Source: UBA4729 sp039931245
Lineage (GTDB): Bacteria > Patescibacteriota > Saccharimonadia > Saccharimonadales > UBA4665
Reading direction: 5' to 3'
Length of the DNA stretch: 64,000 nt
NCBI GenBank assembly: GCA_039931245.1
Contig: JBDTSH010000017.1
Location: 1 to 64,000 of the forward strand
Of this stretch, positions 7,693 to 15,954 are shown piece after piece (within the stretch, counting starts at the first letter, position 1; each line of letters begins with the position of its first letter). Made by a program: the position numbers and the translations under genes. The notes beneath the pieces were generated by a model, which saw only the letters and a program-made list of their open reading frames with translations, had not been told where the DNA came from and ran no database searches.

Positions 7693-7848
7693 TTTTGCTG
7701 CCCATGACGGCTAAGAGGACGCCACTCCCCAGAACAACTATCAGAGCGGGTCAGCTTAGCTTAATTCCCTCCTGCCGGCGGCAACCAGAATAACTGGTAG
7801 TGATTTCAGCCCAATCTCTGCTACTATCTACCTACTATCCATAAGGCA

Positions 7849-8331
7849 ATGCAAGGGGTGTATATGCCGTTCGAAGTCAGCGCAATCATTGACAATCCCG
7901 GTCCCGATCAACGAGCCGCCGCCCATACTGACGGCCAGGAAATTCAAGCGGTCTATAACCTGGTTGCCGCCCGGGCCGGGGCGATTGTCGCCGAACATAC
8001 CCTCCAGTTCAAACAGACGACTCACGGCGGGGATAGCGAGCGTCACTATTCGACCCTCCACCTAGTCGCCGAATATCCGCTGACCGCCCCCGACCCGAGT
8101 TTCGAGGTGATATCTATTGTCGGTGGTTCGGGACCAGACCTGTTGGCTCTGGCTGAAAAAGGCCGCCTGGAGATTGAGGCCGCCTATCGCCACGTCGCCG
8201 CGGCGGCCGGAACGATAGTCGCCGTGCACAGCAGGTTGCCCCGAACGAGACAGAACAATCGGTCGGTGCTCTACCTGGTCGCCGAATACCCCTTAACGCG
8301 CCTGACAGCCTTACCGGATCCCCCGGCTTAA
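7849..8331 (+). CDS. Protein made of two tandem copies of an unknown ~75-residue domain
   Basis: The protein is an internal duplication. Copy 1 begins FEVSAII and ends LHLVAEYPLT; copy 2 begins FEVISIV and ends LYLVAEYPLT. Both carry a GPD turn, an EIxAxY helix and the block VAAxAGxIVAxH. The function is unknown. The alternating hydrophobic pattern suggests a small alpha/beta domain, and the two copies may pack as a pseudo-dimer. ATG 7849 follows a -10-like TACTAT (7833-7838). An in-frame ATG at 7864 is preceded by AAGGGG and is an equally good start. No signal peptide or membrane segment is seen. Confidence 0.7.
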   Translation: MQGVYMPFEVSAIIDNPGPDQRAAAHTDGQEIQAVYNLVAARAGAIVAEHTLQFKQTTHGGDSERHYSTLHLVAEYPLTAPDPSFEVISIVGGSGPDLLALAEKGRLEIEAAYRHVAAAAGTIVAVHSRLPRTRQNNRSVLYLVAEYPLTRLTALPDPPA

Positions 8332-8355
8332 GCCCCCGACGAGCCACCGCCCCTA

Positions 8356-8383
8356 TTGTTTTTGAGTAAGTTTGTGGTATAAT
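8356..8383 (+). promoter_or_regulatory. Promoter with extended -10, leaderless arrangement
   Basis: TTGTTT (8356-8361), 16 bases, TATAAT (8378-8383) preceded by TGG (extended -10). The ATG at 8391 is 7 bases after the box. Confidence 0.75.
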
Positions 8384-8390
8384 AATACTA

Positions 8391-9038
8391 ATGAAAGTAT
8401 TAATTATCGAAGGCGGTAGCAGCGCCTACGGCATGCACGCCCGCGACTACGGTGGCTGGGCGGCCCAACTCCACCGTGATGCCGTCCTGGCCAACGAGCA
8501 GCGGGTTCTCGATCCGTTGGTGGTGACTAACCACGCCGTGCCGGGTTTTACCCTGACGGCCATCAACAAACGTTTCCTGGCCACCAACACCCCGGCCCGC
8601 TACTGCCAGACCCCCGACGGCACTAGTACCAGAATCCTGTCGGTCGGCATCAACGAGTCGAAGATTATGCCCGATATGACCTCGCCCATCATCACCTTGC
8701 AGCGCTTTGCTGCTGGGCTCGCTATGTTTAGTGACCACAGCTCCAGCATCGGTATGAAAGTTCTCTATGTCGGGCCGCAGCCGGTCGATGAGTCGAAGAC
8801 TCGTCCCAGCAGCGACACGGCTGTCATCCTCCAGAATGATTTGATCGAGCAATACGCTGGCCTGATGCGCGACCAAGCGGCCCAGGCCGCCGAATTATAT
8901 GTCGATGTAGAGGCAGCCTTTCGACCGTATCCTATCGAGTCAGTGACCGCTTTTGATGGCCGACACCCCAATGCCCGCGGCCACCAACTTATTTATCACG
9001 AAGTCCAGGCCGCCCTGGGTGATATTTTTACGGCCTAA
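8391..9038 (+). CDS. SGNH/GDSL-type hydrolase
   Basis: This is a probable esterase, lipase or acyl-hydrolase of the SGNH fold (215 aa). The four family blocks can be placed. The nucleophile block is GGSSAYG near residue 8, where Ser replaces the usual Asp of GDS. An oxyanion-hole Gly lies in AVPGFT. The third-block Asn lies in SVGINES, against the usual GxND. The Asp-His pair is FDGRHPN near the C-terminus. There is no signal peptide, so it acts in the cytoplasm or leaves by another route. The substrate cannot be told. The message is predicted to be leaderless from the promoter at 8356-8383. The next gene starts 56 bases after its stop, with its own -10 box. Confidence 0.75.
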   Translation: MKVLIIEGGSSAYGMHARDYGGWAAQLHRDAVLANEQRVLDPLVVTNHAVPGFTLTAINKRFLATNTPARYCQTPDGTSTRILSVGINESKIMPDMTSPIITLQRFAAGLAMFSDHSSSIGMKVLYVGPQPVDESKTRPSSDTAVILQNDLIEQYAGLMRDQAAQAAELYVDVEAAFRPYPIESVTAFDGRHPNARGHQLIYHEVQAALGDIFTA

Positions 9039-9078
9039 CGTTCAACTGACCACCCGGCGCCTCATGAACACCTCAGAA

Positions 9079-9087
9079 TGCTATACT
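9079..9087 (+). promoter_or_regulatory. Extended -10 promoter element, leaderless arrangement
   Basis: TGC followed by TATACT (9082-9087). No clear -35 box is visible. The ATG at 9095 is 7 bases downstream. Confidence 0.5.
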
Positions 9088-9094
9088 TGATGGA

Positions 9095-10330
9095 ATGAAA
9101 GTATTACCTTTTGACGCCGGCACCATCACAGAACTCGGCGCCACCTACCCCACTCCCTATCATATTTACGATGAAGCCGGCCTGCGGGCAACGGCCCAGA
9201 ATCTGAACCGGGTCTTTAACTGGGCGCCGGGTTTTACTAATTATTACGCGGTGAAAGCCCTGCCCAACCCGGCAATACTGGCGCTGCTGAAAGCGGAAGG
9301 CATGGGTGCTGACTGTAGCTCGCTGGCCGAACTAGTCCTGGCCGAAAAAGTCGGTTTTCAAGGCCACCAAATCATGTTTAGCAGTAATGACACTCCGGCC
9401 GCTGAATTTGTCAAAGCCAACGAACTGGGCGCAATTATTAACCTCGATGATATCAGCCACATCGACCACCTGATAGCTGCCATCGGCCATCTGCCCGATA
9501 TACTATGTTTTCGCTTTAATCCCGGATCGGAGCGAACCGGCAATGTCATTATCGGTAACCCGGCCGAAGCCAAGTATGGATTAACCCGGGACCAAATATT
9601 TGAAGCCTACCGGATGAGTTATGACAAAGGCGTCCGCCGCTTTGGACTGCACACCATGCTGGCCAGTAATGAGCTCGACCCCAGTTACTTTATCGAAACG
9701 GCCCGCATGATGTTCGAATTGGCCCGGGAGCTGAAAGACAATTTGGCAATTGAACTCGAATTTATCAATCTGGGCGGCGGCTTCGGCATTCCCTACCTCC
9801 CGGATCAAGCCGAGTTAGATGTCGATAAAGTATCCAGTCACATCAAAACTCTTTATGAAACGATGTTTCAGGGGCAGCTCTCACCCAAGCTCTATCTGGA
9901 ATGTGGTCGCTATGTGACCGGCCCGCACGGCTACTTGGTGAGCACCGTCTTGCACCTCAAGCACACCTACCGCGACTACGTCGGACTCGATGCCAGCATG
10001 GCCAATCTCATGCGCCCCGCCTTGTACGGTGCCTATCACCACATTACCGTCCTCGCTAAACAAAACGAGCCCCTCACTCACGTCTACGACGTCACTGGTT
10101 TACTATGTGAGAATAATGATAAGTTCGCCATCCAGCGGATGCTGCCTAAGACTGTCGAGGGCGATATCGTCGTCATCCATGATACCGGCGCCCACGGTCA
10201 CAGTATGGGCTTTAACTACAATGGCACGCTGCGCTCGGCCGAACTTCTTTGGCAGCCGTCGGGTGAAACGAAACTGATTCGACGCGCCGAAACACTCGAC
10301 GACTACTTCAGTACCCTGACCTTTGACTGA
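9095..10330 (+). CDS. lysA: Diaminopimelate decarboxylase-like PLP enzyme (fold type III)
   Basis: This PLP-dependent decarboxylase belongs to the group that includes diaminopimelate and related amino-acid decarboxylases (411 aa, the usual length). The alpha/beta-barrel domain carries the PLP lysine in NYYAVKALPNP (Lys54). A glycine-rich phosphate loop (NLGGGFGIPY) and ECGRYVTGPHG follow. The C-terminal beta domain contributes the active-site cysteine in LLCENND (Cys338) and HDTGAHGHSMGF. In lysine-forming enzymes the cysteine motif is usually CESGD, so CENND is a departure and a different diamino acid or carboxylated substrate is possible. No other lysine-pathway gene is in the window. A leaderless message is predicted. 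Confidence 0.8.
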   Translation: MKVLPFDAGTITELGATYPTPYHIYDEAGLRATAQNLNRVFNWAPGFTNYYAVKALPNPAILALLKAEGMGADCSSLAELVLAEKVGFQGHQIMFSSNDTPAAEFVKANELGAIINLDDISHIDHLIAAIGHLPDILCFRFNPGSERTGNVIIGNPAEAKYGLTRDQIFEAYRMSYDKGVRRFGLHTMLASNELDPSYFIETARMMFELARELKDNLAIELEFINLGGGFGIPYLPDQAELDVDKVSSHIKTLYETMFQGQLSPKLYLECGRYVTGPHGYLVSTVLHLKHTYRDYVGLDASMANLMRPALYGAYHHITVLAKQNEPLTHVYDVTGLLCENNDKFAIQRMLPKTVEGDIVVIHDTGAHGHSMGFNYNGTLRSAELLWQPSGETKLIRRAETLDDYFSTLTFD

Positions 10331-10382
10331 GTCACAGCCCGGCGGGGCCGGCCGTCGACGACCGAGAGAACAAATCTTCTAG

Positions 10383-10410
10383 TTGTATATTTCTGATATT
10401 GTTGTATTAT
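10383..10410 (+). promoter_or_regulatory. Promoter of the 392-residue unknown gene
   Basis: TTGTAT (10383-10388), 16 bases, TATTAT (10405-10410). The ATG at 10421 lies ten bases further, near the expected +1. The core GTTGTATTAT resembles the -10 regions at 538 and 7324. Confidence 0.55.
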
Positions 10411-10420
10411 ATAGGATACT

Positions 10421-11599
10421 ATGTCAGAGTCATTCAGTAATCTCCCGGAAGTCGCTCCGCCGGAACGACTAGTATCTGATTACACGCTGCGCCTGCTGGT
10501 CGGCGTCGGCAACCACGAGGCCAAAGCCTTGACGCTGCTCTACCTAGGACAGGCCGATGCCGCCCTCGATCGTCATCAAATGGGCCTAGGCTTTGGGGCG
10601 TGGCTTGGTCCCACCCCGCCGTGGAAACCCGCGCCGGGCATACCATTTGGCTACTGCGAACAAAGTTTCCAGCCCATCGGCCAAGTCGTTCAAAAACCGG
10701 CCCGGGGCCCGCGCGACACGGCTGTCGGCTACGAGCTGTCCGAGTCCGGCCGTACCCGGGGCCTTCCTCTGGCCGGTCTGTTACTCGACTGGAGCCTACG
10801 TTATCCTGACGTGTCTCTACAGAACGTCTTCGGCCCGACTTTTTCACTCAGTCAAACACGGGCGCCCCAGCACCGGCTGCGCGTTTTGCTTGATTTACTG
10901 ACCGCTCCTGGCGGCGCTCTGTCGACCGCCGACTTCGCCGGCTCCTTAAACTCCCCGGCCGATGCCATGGTCTACTATGCCCGTCTGTCAAAATTGGATA
11001 GGGCGAGTCGCGAGCTGGAGCGAAATAATCTGGTCAGCGCCGAGCGAGTTATCCAACCTTTCAAAACCGACTATGATACATTGCCAGGACCCTACCCCGA
11101 TAAAAGGAGCGCCGCCGAACTGCGAGCCCAGCTGGCCCGCCCGGTCGGTTCCCAAAGCGTTAAATATAGTGTCGAGTCCCCGGCAGCGGCGAGCGATCGC
11201 CGCCGTCAATTCAGCGCCGGCCACTTCACTAAAGTCAGCCTCATTGAGGACTATCGGCCGGCCCTCGAAGACCTATTGAACATTGTCCTGGCCGTCGAAT
11301 CGCCTGACAGCGAATTGCTGGATCGCGGCCGGGCGCTGGCCAAACGCCTCAGTCACGATGACCTCCTCAAAGCCCGCTTAATAGCCAAAGCCTACCGCTT
11401 CTCGCCCGCCGCCAAAAGACACAACCCGGTGCTGACGGCCAGACCGCCGAGCAGACTGCCTATCGGCCGGCAAGAATCACCTCGCCTCGCCCCAATTGTC
11501 CCTGCCTTGCCCGAGCTATTTGATAAAAGTATCACGCCCCAATCGCTCAAAAAACTGCTCGGTGATCTGGCAACCAAGCGACTTGGCCCCGCCAAGTAG
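10421..11599 (+). CDS. Protein of unknown function with a possible winged-helix segment (392 aa)
   Basis: No family is recognised with confidence. Residues about 150-205 (LRVLLDLLTAPGGALSTADF followed by a stretch with MVYYARLSKLDRASRELERN) read like a winged helix-turn-helix. That would suggest a DNA-binding or regulatory role, but this is only a pattern judgement. The rest is Pro/Arg/Leu-rich, and the C-terminal 60 residues look disordered. There is no signal peptide or membrane segment. It ends 25 bases before the convergent stop of the ABC permease gene. A leaderless or near-leaderless message is predicted from 10383-10410. Confidence 0.65.
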   Translation: MSESFSNLPEVAPPERLVSDYTLRLLVGVGNHEAKALTLLYLGQADAALDRHQMGLGFGAWLGPTPPWKPAPGIPFGYCEQSFQPIGQVVQKPARGPRDTAVGYELSESGRTRGLPLAGLLLDWSLRYPDVSLQNVFGPTFSLSQTRAPQHRLRVLLDLLTAPGGALSTADFAGSLNSPADAMVYYARLSKLDRASRELERNNLVSAERVIQPFKTDYDTLPGPYPDKRSAAELRAQLARPVGSQSVKYSVESPAAASDRRRQFSAGHFTKVSLIEDYRPALEDLLNIVLAVESPDSELLDRGRALAKRLSHDDLLKARLIAKAYRFSPAAKRHNPVLTARPPSRLPIGRQESPRLAPIVPALPELFDKSITPQSLKKLLGDLATKRLGPAK

Positions 11600-11624
11600 G
11601 CTAATCACTCAACAACCCGGTCCC

Positions 11625-12434
11625 TTACTGGGTCGCTTGGCGGCGAAACAGCCAAGCCGCCAGCGGAACGGTTACCAGCAGCAGGCCGACCGACCACGCC
11701 ACCGCCAGCCAGCCGTGTTGACCGATCGGGGCTCCCAGTATTAAGGCCCGGACGGCGTCAACGACTTGCGTAATCGGCTGGTTGACGGCAAAAGCCCGCA
11801 GTCCGGCGGGCATGCTTTCGGCCGGCACAAAGGCACTACTGGCAAAAGTCAACGGAAAGATAAAGACGAACGTCAACCACTGCACGGCCTCCACACTTTT
11901 TGCCAGGACGCCGACAATCGCCGCCAACCACGAAAAGGCTAAGGTAAACAGCAATAAGATGCCAATAATCTGGAGCCACTCGCCCAGGCTGGCCTGGGAC
12001 CGAAAGCCAATAAGCAGCCCCGTCAGCAACATGACAGCGGTCGAAAAACTGTTCCGAAACACGTCGGAGACGACATGGCCGTTGAGGACGGCTAAGTTAG
12101 ACATCGGCAGCGACCGGAAACGATCCATGATGCCTTTGCGCAGGTCACTGCACACCGAAACGGCCGTCGTCGTCGAGCCAAACGCCACCGTCTGGACGAT
12201 AATACCGGCCATCAGGAAGTTTAAGTAGGTGACTCCCGGCGGCAAGGCTTTGGAAATGGCGCCGCCAAAAACAGCCGCAAATAGCACCAGGAACATGATC
12301 GGTTGGAAGAATGTCCCGAGTAGCTGGTCTTGATTACGTAAAATATGCAGACTACTGCGCTTAATCATTATCAGCGAATCAAGTACCGCCAAGACGTACT
12401 TGGGTTTCGTTTGAAACTGGAGCTGACTGGCCAT
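11625..12434 (-). CDS. ABC-2 type transporter permease (drug/polymer exporter)
   Basis: This is the membrane subunit of an ABC exporter (269 aa, about six hydrophobic segments). The sequence NQDQLLGTFFQPIMFLVLFA near residue 35 and the MPAGLRAFAVNQPITQVVDA stretch near residue 210 are typical of DrrB/ABC-2 permeases. It starts at 12434 inside the stop of the ATPase gene (TGATG overlap), so the pair is translationally coupled. The family exports drugs, lipids or polysaccharides. The substrate here is unknown, and nearness to the beta-glucan operon is only suggestive. Confidence 0.88.
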   Translation of the reverse strand: MASQLQFQTKPKYVLAVLDSLIMIKRSSLHILRNQDQLLGTFFQPIMFLVLFAAVFGGAISKALPPGVTYLNFLMAGIIVQTVAFGSTTTAVSVCSDLRKGIMDRFRSLPMSNLAVLNGHVVSDVFRNSFSTAVMLLTGLLIGFRSQASLGEWLQIIGILLLFTLAFSWLAAIVGVLAKSVEAVQWLTFVFIFPLTFASSAFVPAESMPAGLRAFAVNQPITQVVDAVRALILGAPIGQHGWLAVAWSVGLLLVTVPLAAWLFRRQATQ

Positions 12435-13396
12435 CAGGCGGCCTCCGCCATAGTGTTTTTAGACTGCTTGCCGGTCAAGGCTAAAAAGACGTCATCGAGA
12501 CTCGGTTTATGGACGGCCAGCGACACGACCACGATACCCGCAGCCGCCAAATCGTCGAGCACCTGGGTGACGTCACGGCTGACGTTATTAATAACCAGGG
12601 TGGCCGACGCCTCCCGCTGATTGGTATCGACGACGGCTGACCCGAGAGTTTTCACGGCCGCCGCCAGGGAGTCACCATTTGTAAAGGTAAGCTCCAGGCG
12701 GTCCTTCCCGACTTTGGCTTTCAGCTGGCTGGCCGTCCCGGCGGCAATCACCTTCCCGCCGTCGATGACGACGATTTGATCGGCCAGCTGATCGGCTTCA
12801 TCGAGGTACTGGGTCGTCAGCAATATCGTCGTGCCGTCGGCCAATAACTTTTTAATGATGGCCCACATCGCCAGACGCGAGCGCGGATCGAGACCGGTCG
12901 TCGGCTCGTCGAGGAAAATGACCGGCGGCGTCGCAATTAAGCTAACGGCCAGGTCGAGTTTGCGGCGCATACCACCGGAATAGGTTTTAGTCGGGCGATT
13001 AGCCGCCGCCTGAAGGTCGAACTCAGTCAGTAGCTCCTCGGCCCGGGCTGTCGCACTGGCTTTGGTCAGTCGGTACAATCGGCCCATCATCACCAAATTC
13101 TCCCGACCCGTCAATAATTCATCAACGGCCGCCGATTGGCCAGTTAGACCGATGACGCCCCGCACTTTATCGGCCTCGGTTCGGACGTCAAAGCCCTCGA
13201 CGCTCAAGTGGCCGGCGTCGGCTTGCAGCAGTGTACTCAATATGCGGACGGCAGTCGTTTTGCCGGCGCCGTTCGGCCCGAGCAGCGCTAGCATCGTGCC
13301 GCGCTGGACGCGCAGGTCAATGCCTTTGAGCACGTGATTATCGCCAAATGATTTGGTTAAATTAGTCGCTTCAATTACGTAGTCGGTCGTTGTCAT
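12434..13396 (-). CDS. ABC transporter ATP-binding protein (DrrA-like)
   Basis: This is the ATPase subunit of the exporter with the permease at 11625. The Walker A motif is GPNGAGKTT, the ABC signature TYSGGMRRKLDLA and Walker B VIFLDEPTTGLDP. A C-terminal extension of about 80 residues after the ATPase core matches the DrrA group. I set the start at 13396 (MTTTDYVIEATNLTKSFG) because GAGGA lies a normal distance before it. An in-frame start 11 codons earlier has no ribosome binding site. Extended -10-like and -10-like boxes (TATACT, TATAAT on the minus strand) lie at about 13415-13436. Confidence 0.9.
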   Translation of the reverse strand: MTTTDYVIEATNLTKSFGDNHVLKGIDLRVQRGTMLALLGPNGAGKTTAVRILSTLLQADAGHLSVEGFDVRTEADKVRGVIGLTGQSAAVDELLTGRENLVMMGRLYRLTKASATARAEELLTEFDLQAAANRPTKTYSGGMRRKLDLAVSLIATPPVIFLDEPTTGLDPRSRLAMWAIIKKLLADGTTILLTTQYLDEADQLADQIVVIDGGKVIAAGTASQLKAKVGKDRLELTFTNGDSLAAAVKTLGSAVVDTNQREASATLVINNVSRDVTQVLDDLAAAGIVVVSLAVHKPSLDDVFLALTGKQSKNTMAEAA

Positions 13397-13503
13397 AGTG
13401 TCCTCAATAGGTCTCATAATTATAGCCATACTAGTATATCACCACCGACAATCCCTCCGCTATAACCTGATAAACCGGCCAATTGCCGACAGTCAGGCCC
13501 GGG

Positions 13504-13806
13504 TCATTTGGTCAGCCAATACACCCAGCCGCCGAAAACTAGCAGCGCCATCAAAAAAACGAGAGTCAACCAGCGATTCAAATATTTTTCAAAGACAATC
13601 GATAAAATGAACAGTAGTCCGAGCACTAAGACGTCGAGCCGGGCATAGGCCGGGAAACCTTGGTAGAGCGCCGCAACGACCATAATGACGACAGCCAGGG
13701 CGATCTGTTCAAAATTGCCGGCGTAGGTACGCCCATAGTTATCGTCGGCCGATTGCAATTGACGTATCGTTTTTAGGATTCGTCCGGGCTGTTTTGTCGC
13801 TTTCAT
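13504..13806 (-). CDS. Small membrane protein of unknown function (100 aa)
   Basis: A hydrophilic N-terminus of about 30 residues (KATKQPGRILKTIRQLQSAD) is followed by three closely spaced hydrophobic segments (ALAVVIMVVAALYQGF; LDVLVLGLLFILSIVF; LTLVFLMALLVFGGWVYWL). No family is recognised. I set the start at ATG 13806. The frame is open further upstream, but the extra 45 residues are Arg/Thr/Pro-rich with no hydrophobic content and look non-coding. The gene lies between the GH81 gene and the ABC exporter on the same strand, about 160 bases after the GH81 stop. Membership in the glucan operon is possible but unproven. Confidence 0.65.
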   Translation of the reverse strand: MKATKQPGRILKTIRQLQSADDNYGRTYAGNFEQIALAVVIMVVAALYQGFPAYARLDVLVLGLLFILSIVFEKYLNRWLTLVFLMALLVFGGWVYWLTK

Positions 13807-13962
13807 TTCAAACTTTCGAGTTAGCGGTCCTTTAGTATCGCTAGTTCGGTGGGCCGCTGCCGTTATTATGGCACGTTTTTTGAGTGTCCGGGGCCGCGCG
13901 AGCCCCCCAGTGTCCGAATTGGCTGGCCAACAGAAGCCCATCGAAAAGCGCTGACGGTCCGG

Positions 13963-15954
13963 CTAGTGGTTGGCTTGGCTATCAATCCAGGCGTCCAGAT
14001 AGGTCCGCGAATTACCGTCATCAATAAAGCTGGCTTGCTGCTTTGTACTCAACAAGGCCGCTTTAGAGGAATCGGTCAGACTTAAGTACATCAAGGCGTA
14101 GTCCCCCAGCGGCGCATTGTAGTTATCGTCGTGAATAGAGGCGCTAATCGCTTGGCCAATATGTAGGTTATCGTTAGAGAAATTCACCATGACCGGGTTG
14201 AGCGGAATCAGTTGGATGCCGAGCTTTGTCACGGCATCGTCGCTAAAGAAAGTAGCGTAGGTGCGCTTACCGCCCCAATTAATATCAACGAGGGGGCTCG
14301 TGTACTGATCGAACCCCTGCGGCGTGGTATCAACGGAGCGCCAGCTGCGGGCGGCACTGGCCGTTTCATTCGACAGCAGCCAGCTGCCGGCCGCTTCCAG
14401 CGTGGCATTATGGGTCACCTGGGCCCAGAGGGTGGTGGCGTTCCAGGCTTGAATAGCTTCGGAACTTGACTCTTGGTTATTGCCGTCGGCAAACGGGGCC
14501 AACCCAGACGCCCAAGAATGTCCGGCGTATGGATCAAAGTAGCGCTGCACGGGAAAATCAGCCGACGCTTGATAGCTGGCAATGTCGGCCACCAGCAAAT
14601 TAACTTCTTTGCCATGGCGATCGACGAAACTGGGGTCATACTTGCCGAGAATACTGGCGGCGTAGATAAAGTAGCCATAATGGAAGTGGTGGTCGTTGAA
14701 ATCTTCCGAACCAAACGAATTGACAGTGGGGGCCACGCCGCGTAGGCTGATGTCGTAATAAAAGTAATCCGCCCCGAGGCGACTGTCGAAAGCGGTATTT
14801 AGTTTTTGCTGCAAACTATGGGCGATGGCCGGTTGGCTCAATTTCTGGGCGATATCGAGCAGATTGGCGGCGCGGGCCAACTGTTTGCCGGCAAAATAAC
14901 TATCCCGCTTATCGATGACCGTCGTGGCGGCGTCGGCTTTCAGGGAGGTCGTCAGCTGGTCGATTTGGGCGCCACTGAGCTTCGACAGGTCGAGCTGGTT
15001 CGAGGCACTGATGACGGGCGCGCTGGCCGTGAAACCGCTGGCTCTGTGGGCCGCCATCGAACCGTAGATGGTGTCGTAGCTCGTCAGGGCCGGACCTTTG
15101 ATACTAACTGTCTCATACGGCAAAGCCGCCACGAGAGTCGGCTGATTATTTTGGGTATGGTAGGACAGAGTCGTGGTGCTGTCATTGCCCCGCCGGCCAG
15201 CCTTGACGTCGGCCCCGATGAGCACATTGCCGGCCATGGAGCGCAGTTGGTCGGACGGGCTACCGCCGAGGGCGTAAAAGGTCACCAGTTCTCCCGTCAA
15301 AGCGCTTATCGTCACCGCATCACCTTGTTGTCTCATGCCAGCGCCGACGATGGCATAGTCTTGACCATTACTGGTAAAACGTAGGTAATTGTCGCTATGA
15401 CTTTTGACAGCCGCGGCCGGAATAGTCAGCGTTAAGTTTGTGTCGGTCGCCGCCTGGAAGTACACGTAGGGTGAGCCTTGCGCCAAGGTGACTTGCCCAA
15501 GCGACCGGCCGGCGGCGGTTTGATACATCAGGCTGGCGGTTACTTTGTCGTAATGAATAAGCTGAAACGTCTGAGCATCGCTGATAGTGATATGCGCCGC
15601 GGGGGTATGTCCGCCGGCGATGGTCGTCGCTGACGCCGTAATGATCGGTAGGCCGAACTCAAAGCCCGACTCGGTGGCCAAAAAACTCAACGGATAGGGA
15701 TAGACGGCCTGCGGCGTCGCTTGCAGAACCATCCCGCTGAGCCAGGAATTGGTCGGTGGCCTCACTCCGGGCCCCAGGTGCCGCAAGCTCACCGACGAGG
15801 CGTTTTTAGTCACCAGCGTCTGCAGGGTGGCGTGATCGACCAGCGTCTGGCGGCGCGGGGCGGTCGACGGATTGATAAAGGCGACGTAGACGGCCAACGA
15901 AATCAACAGTATCGCCACGGCTATCAGACTCACGATGCGCTGCCGGGTCTTCAT
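13963..15954 (-). CDS. Membrane-anchored GH81 endo-beta-1,3-glucanase
   Basis: This enzyme is predicted to cut beta-1,3-glucan (663 aa). An N-terminal anchor or signal (RIVSLIAVAILLISLAVYVAF, first residue dropped: IVSLIAVAILLISLAVYVAF) places the catalytic part outside the cell. The N-terminal half is a beta-rich domain containing PTNSWLSGMVLQ, as in GH81. The catalytic half has the two family hallmarks, SEDFNDHHFHYGYFI with the catalytic Asp region and FADGNNQESSSEAIQAW with the catalytic Glu residues. Its start overlaps the stop of the fusion-protein gene (TAATG). By analogy with hydrolases in cellulose (BcsZ) and alginate (AlgL) operons, it may trim or release a polymer made by the neighbouring synthase. 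Confidence 0.88.
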   Translation of the reverse strand: MKTRQRIVSLIAVAILLISLAVYVAFINPSTAPRRQTLVDHATLQTLVTKNASSVSLRHLGPGVRPPTNSWLSGMVLQATPQAVYPYPLSFLATESGFEFGLPIITASATTIAGGHTPAAHITISDAQTFQLIHYDKVTASLMYQTAAGRSLGQVTLAQGSPYVYFQAATDTNLTLTIPAAAVKSHSDNYLRFTSNGQDYAIVGAGMRQQGDAVTISALTGELVTFYALGGSPSDQLRSMAGNVLIGADVKAGRRGNDSTTTLSYHTQNNQPTLVAALPYETVSIKGPALTSYDTIYGSMAAHRASGFTASAPVISASNQLDLSKLSGAQIDQLTTSLKADAATTVIDKRDSYFAGKQLARAANLLDIAQKLSQPAIAHSLQQKLNTAFDSRLGADYFYYDISLRGVAPTVNSFGSEDFNDHHFHYGYFIYAASILGKYDPSFVDRHGKEVNLLVADIASYQASADFPVQRYFDPYAGHSWASGLAPFADGNNQESSSEAIQAWNATTLWAQVTHNATLEAAGSWLLSNETASAARSWRSVDTTPQGFDQYTSPLVDINWGGKRTYATFFSDDAVTKLGIQLIPLNPVMVNFSNDNLHIGQAISASIHDDNYNAPLGDYALMYLSLTDSSKAALLSTKQQASFIDDGNSRTYLDAWIDSQANH

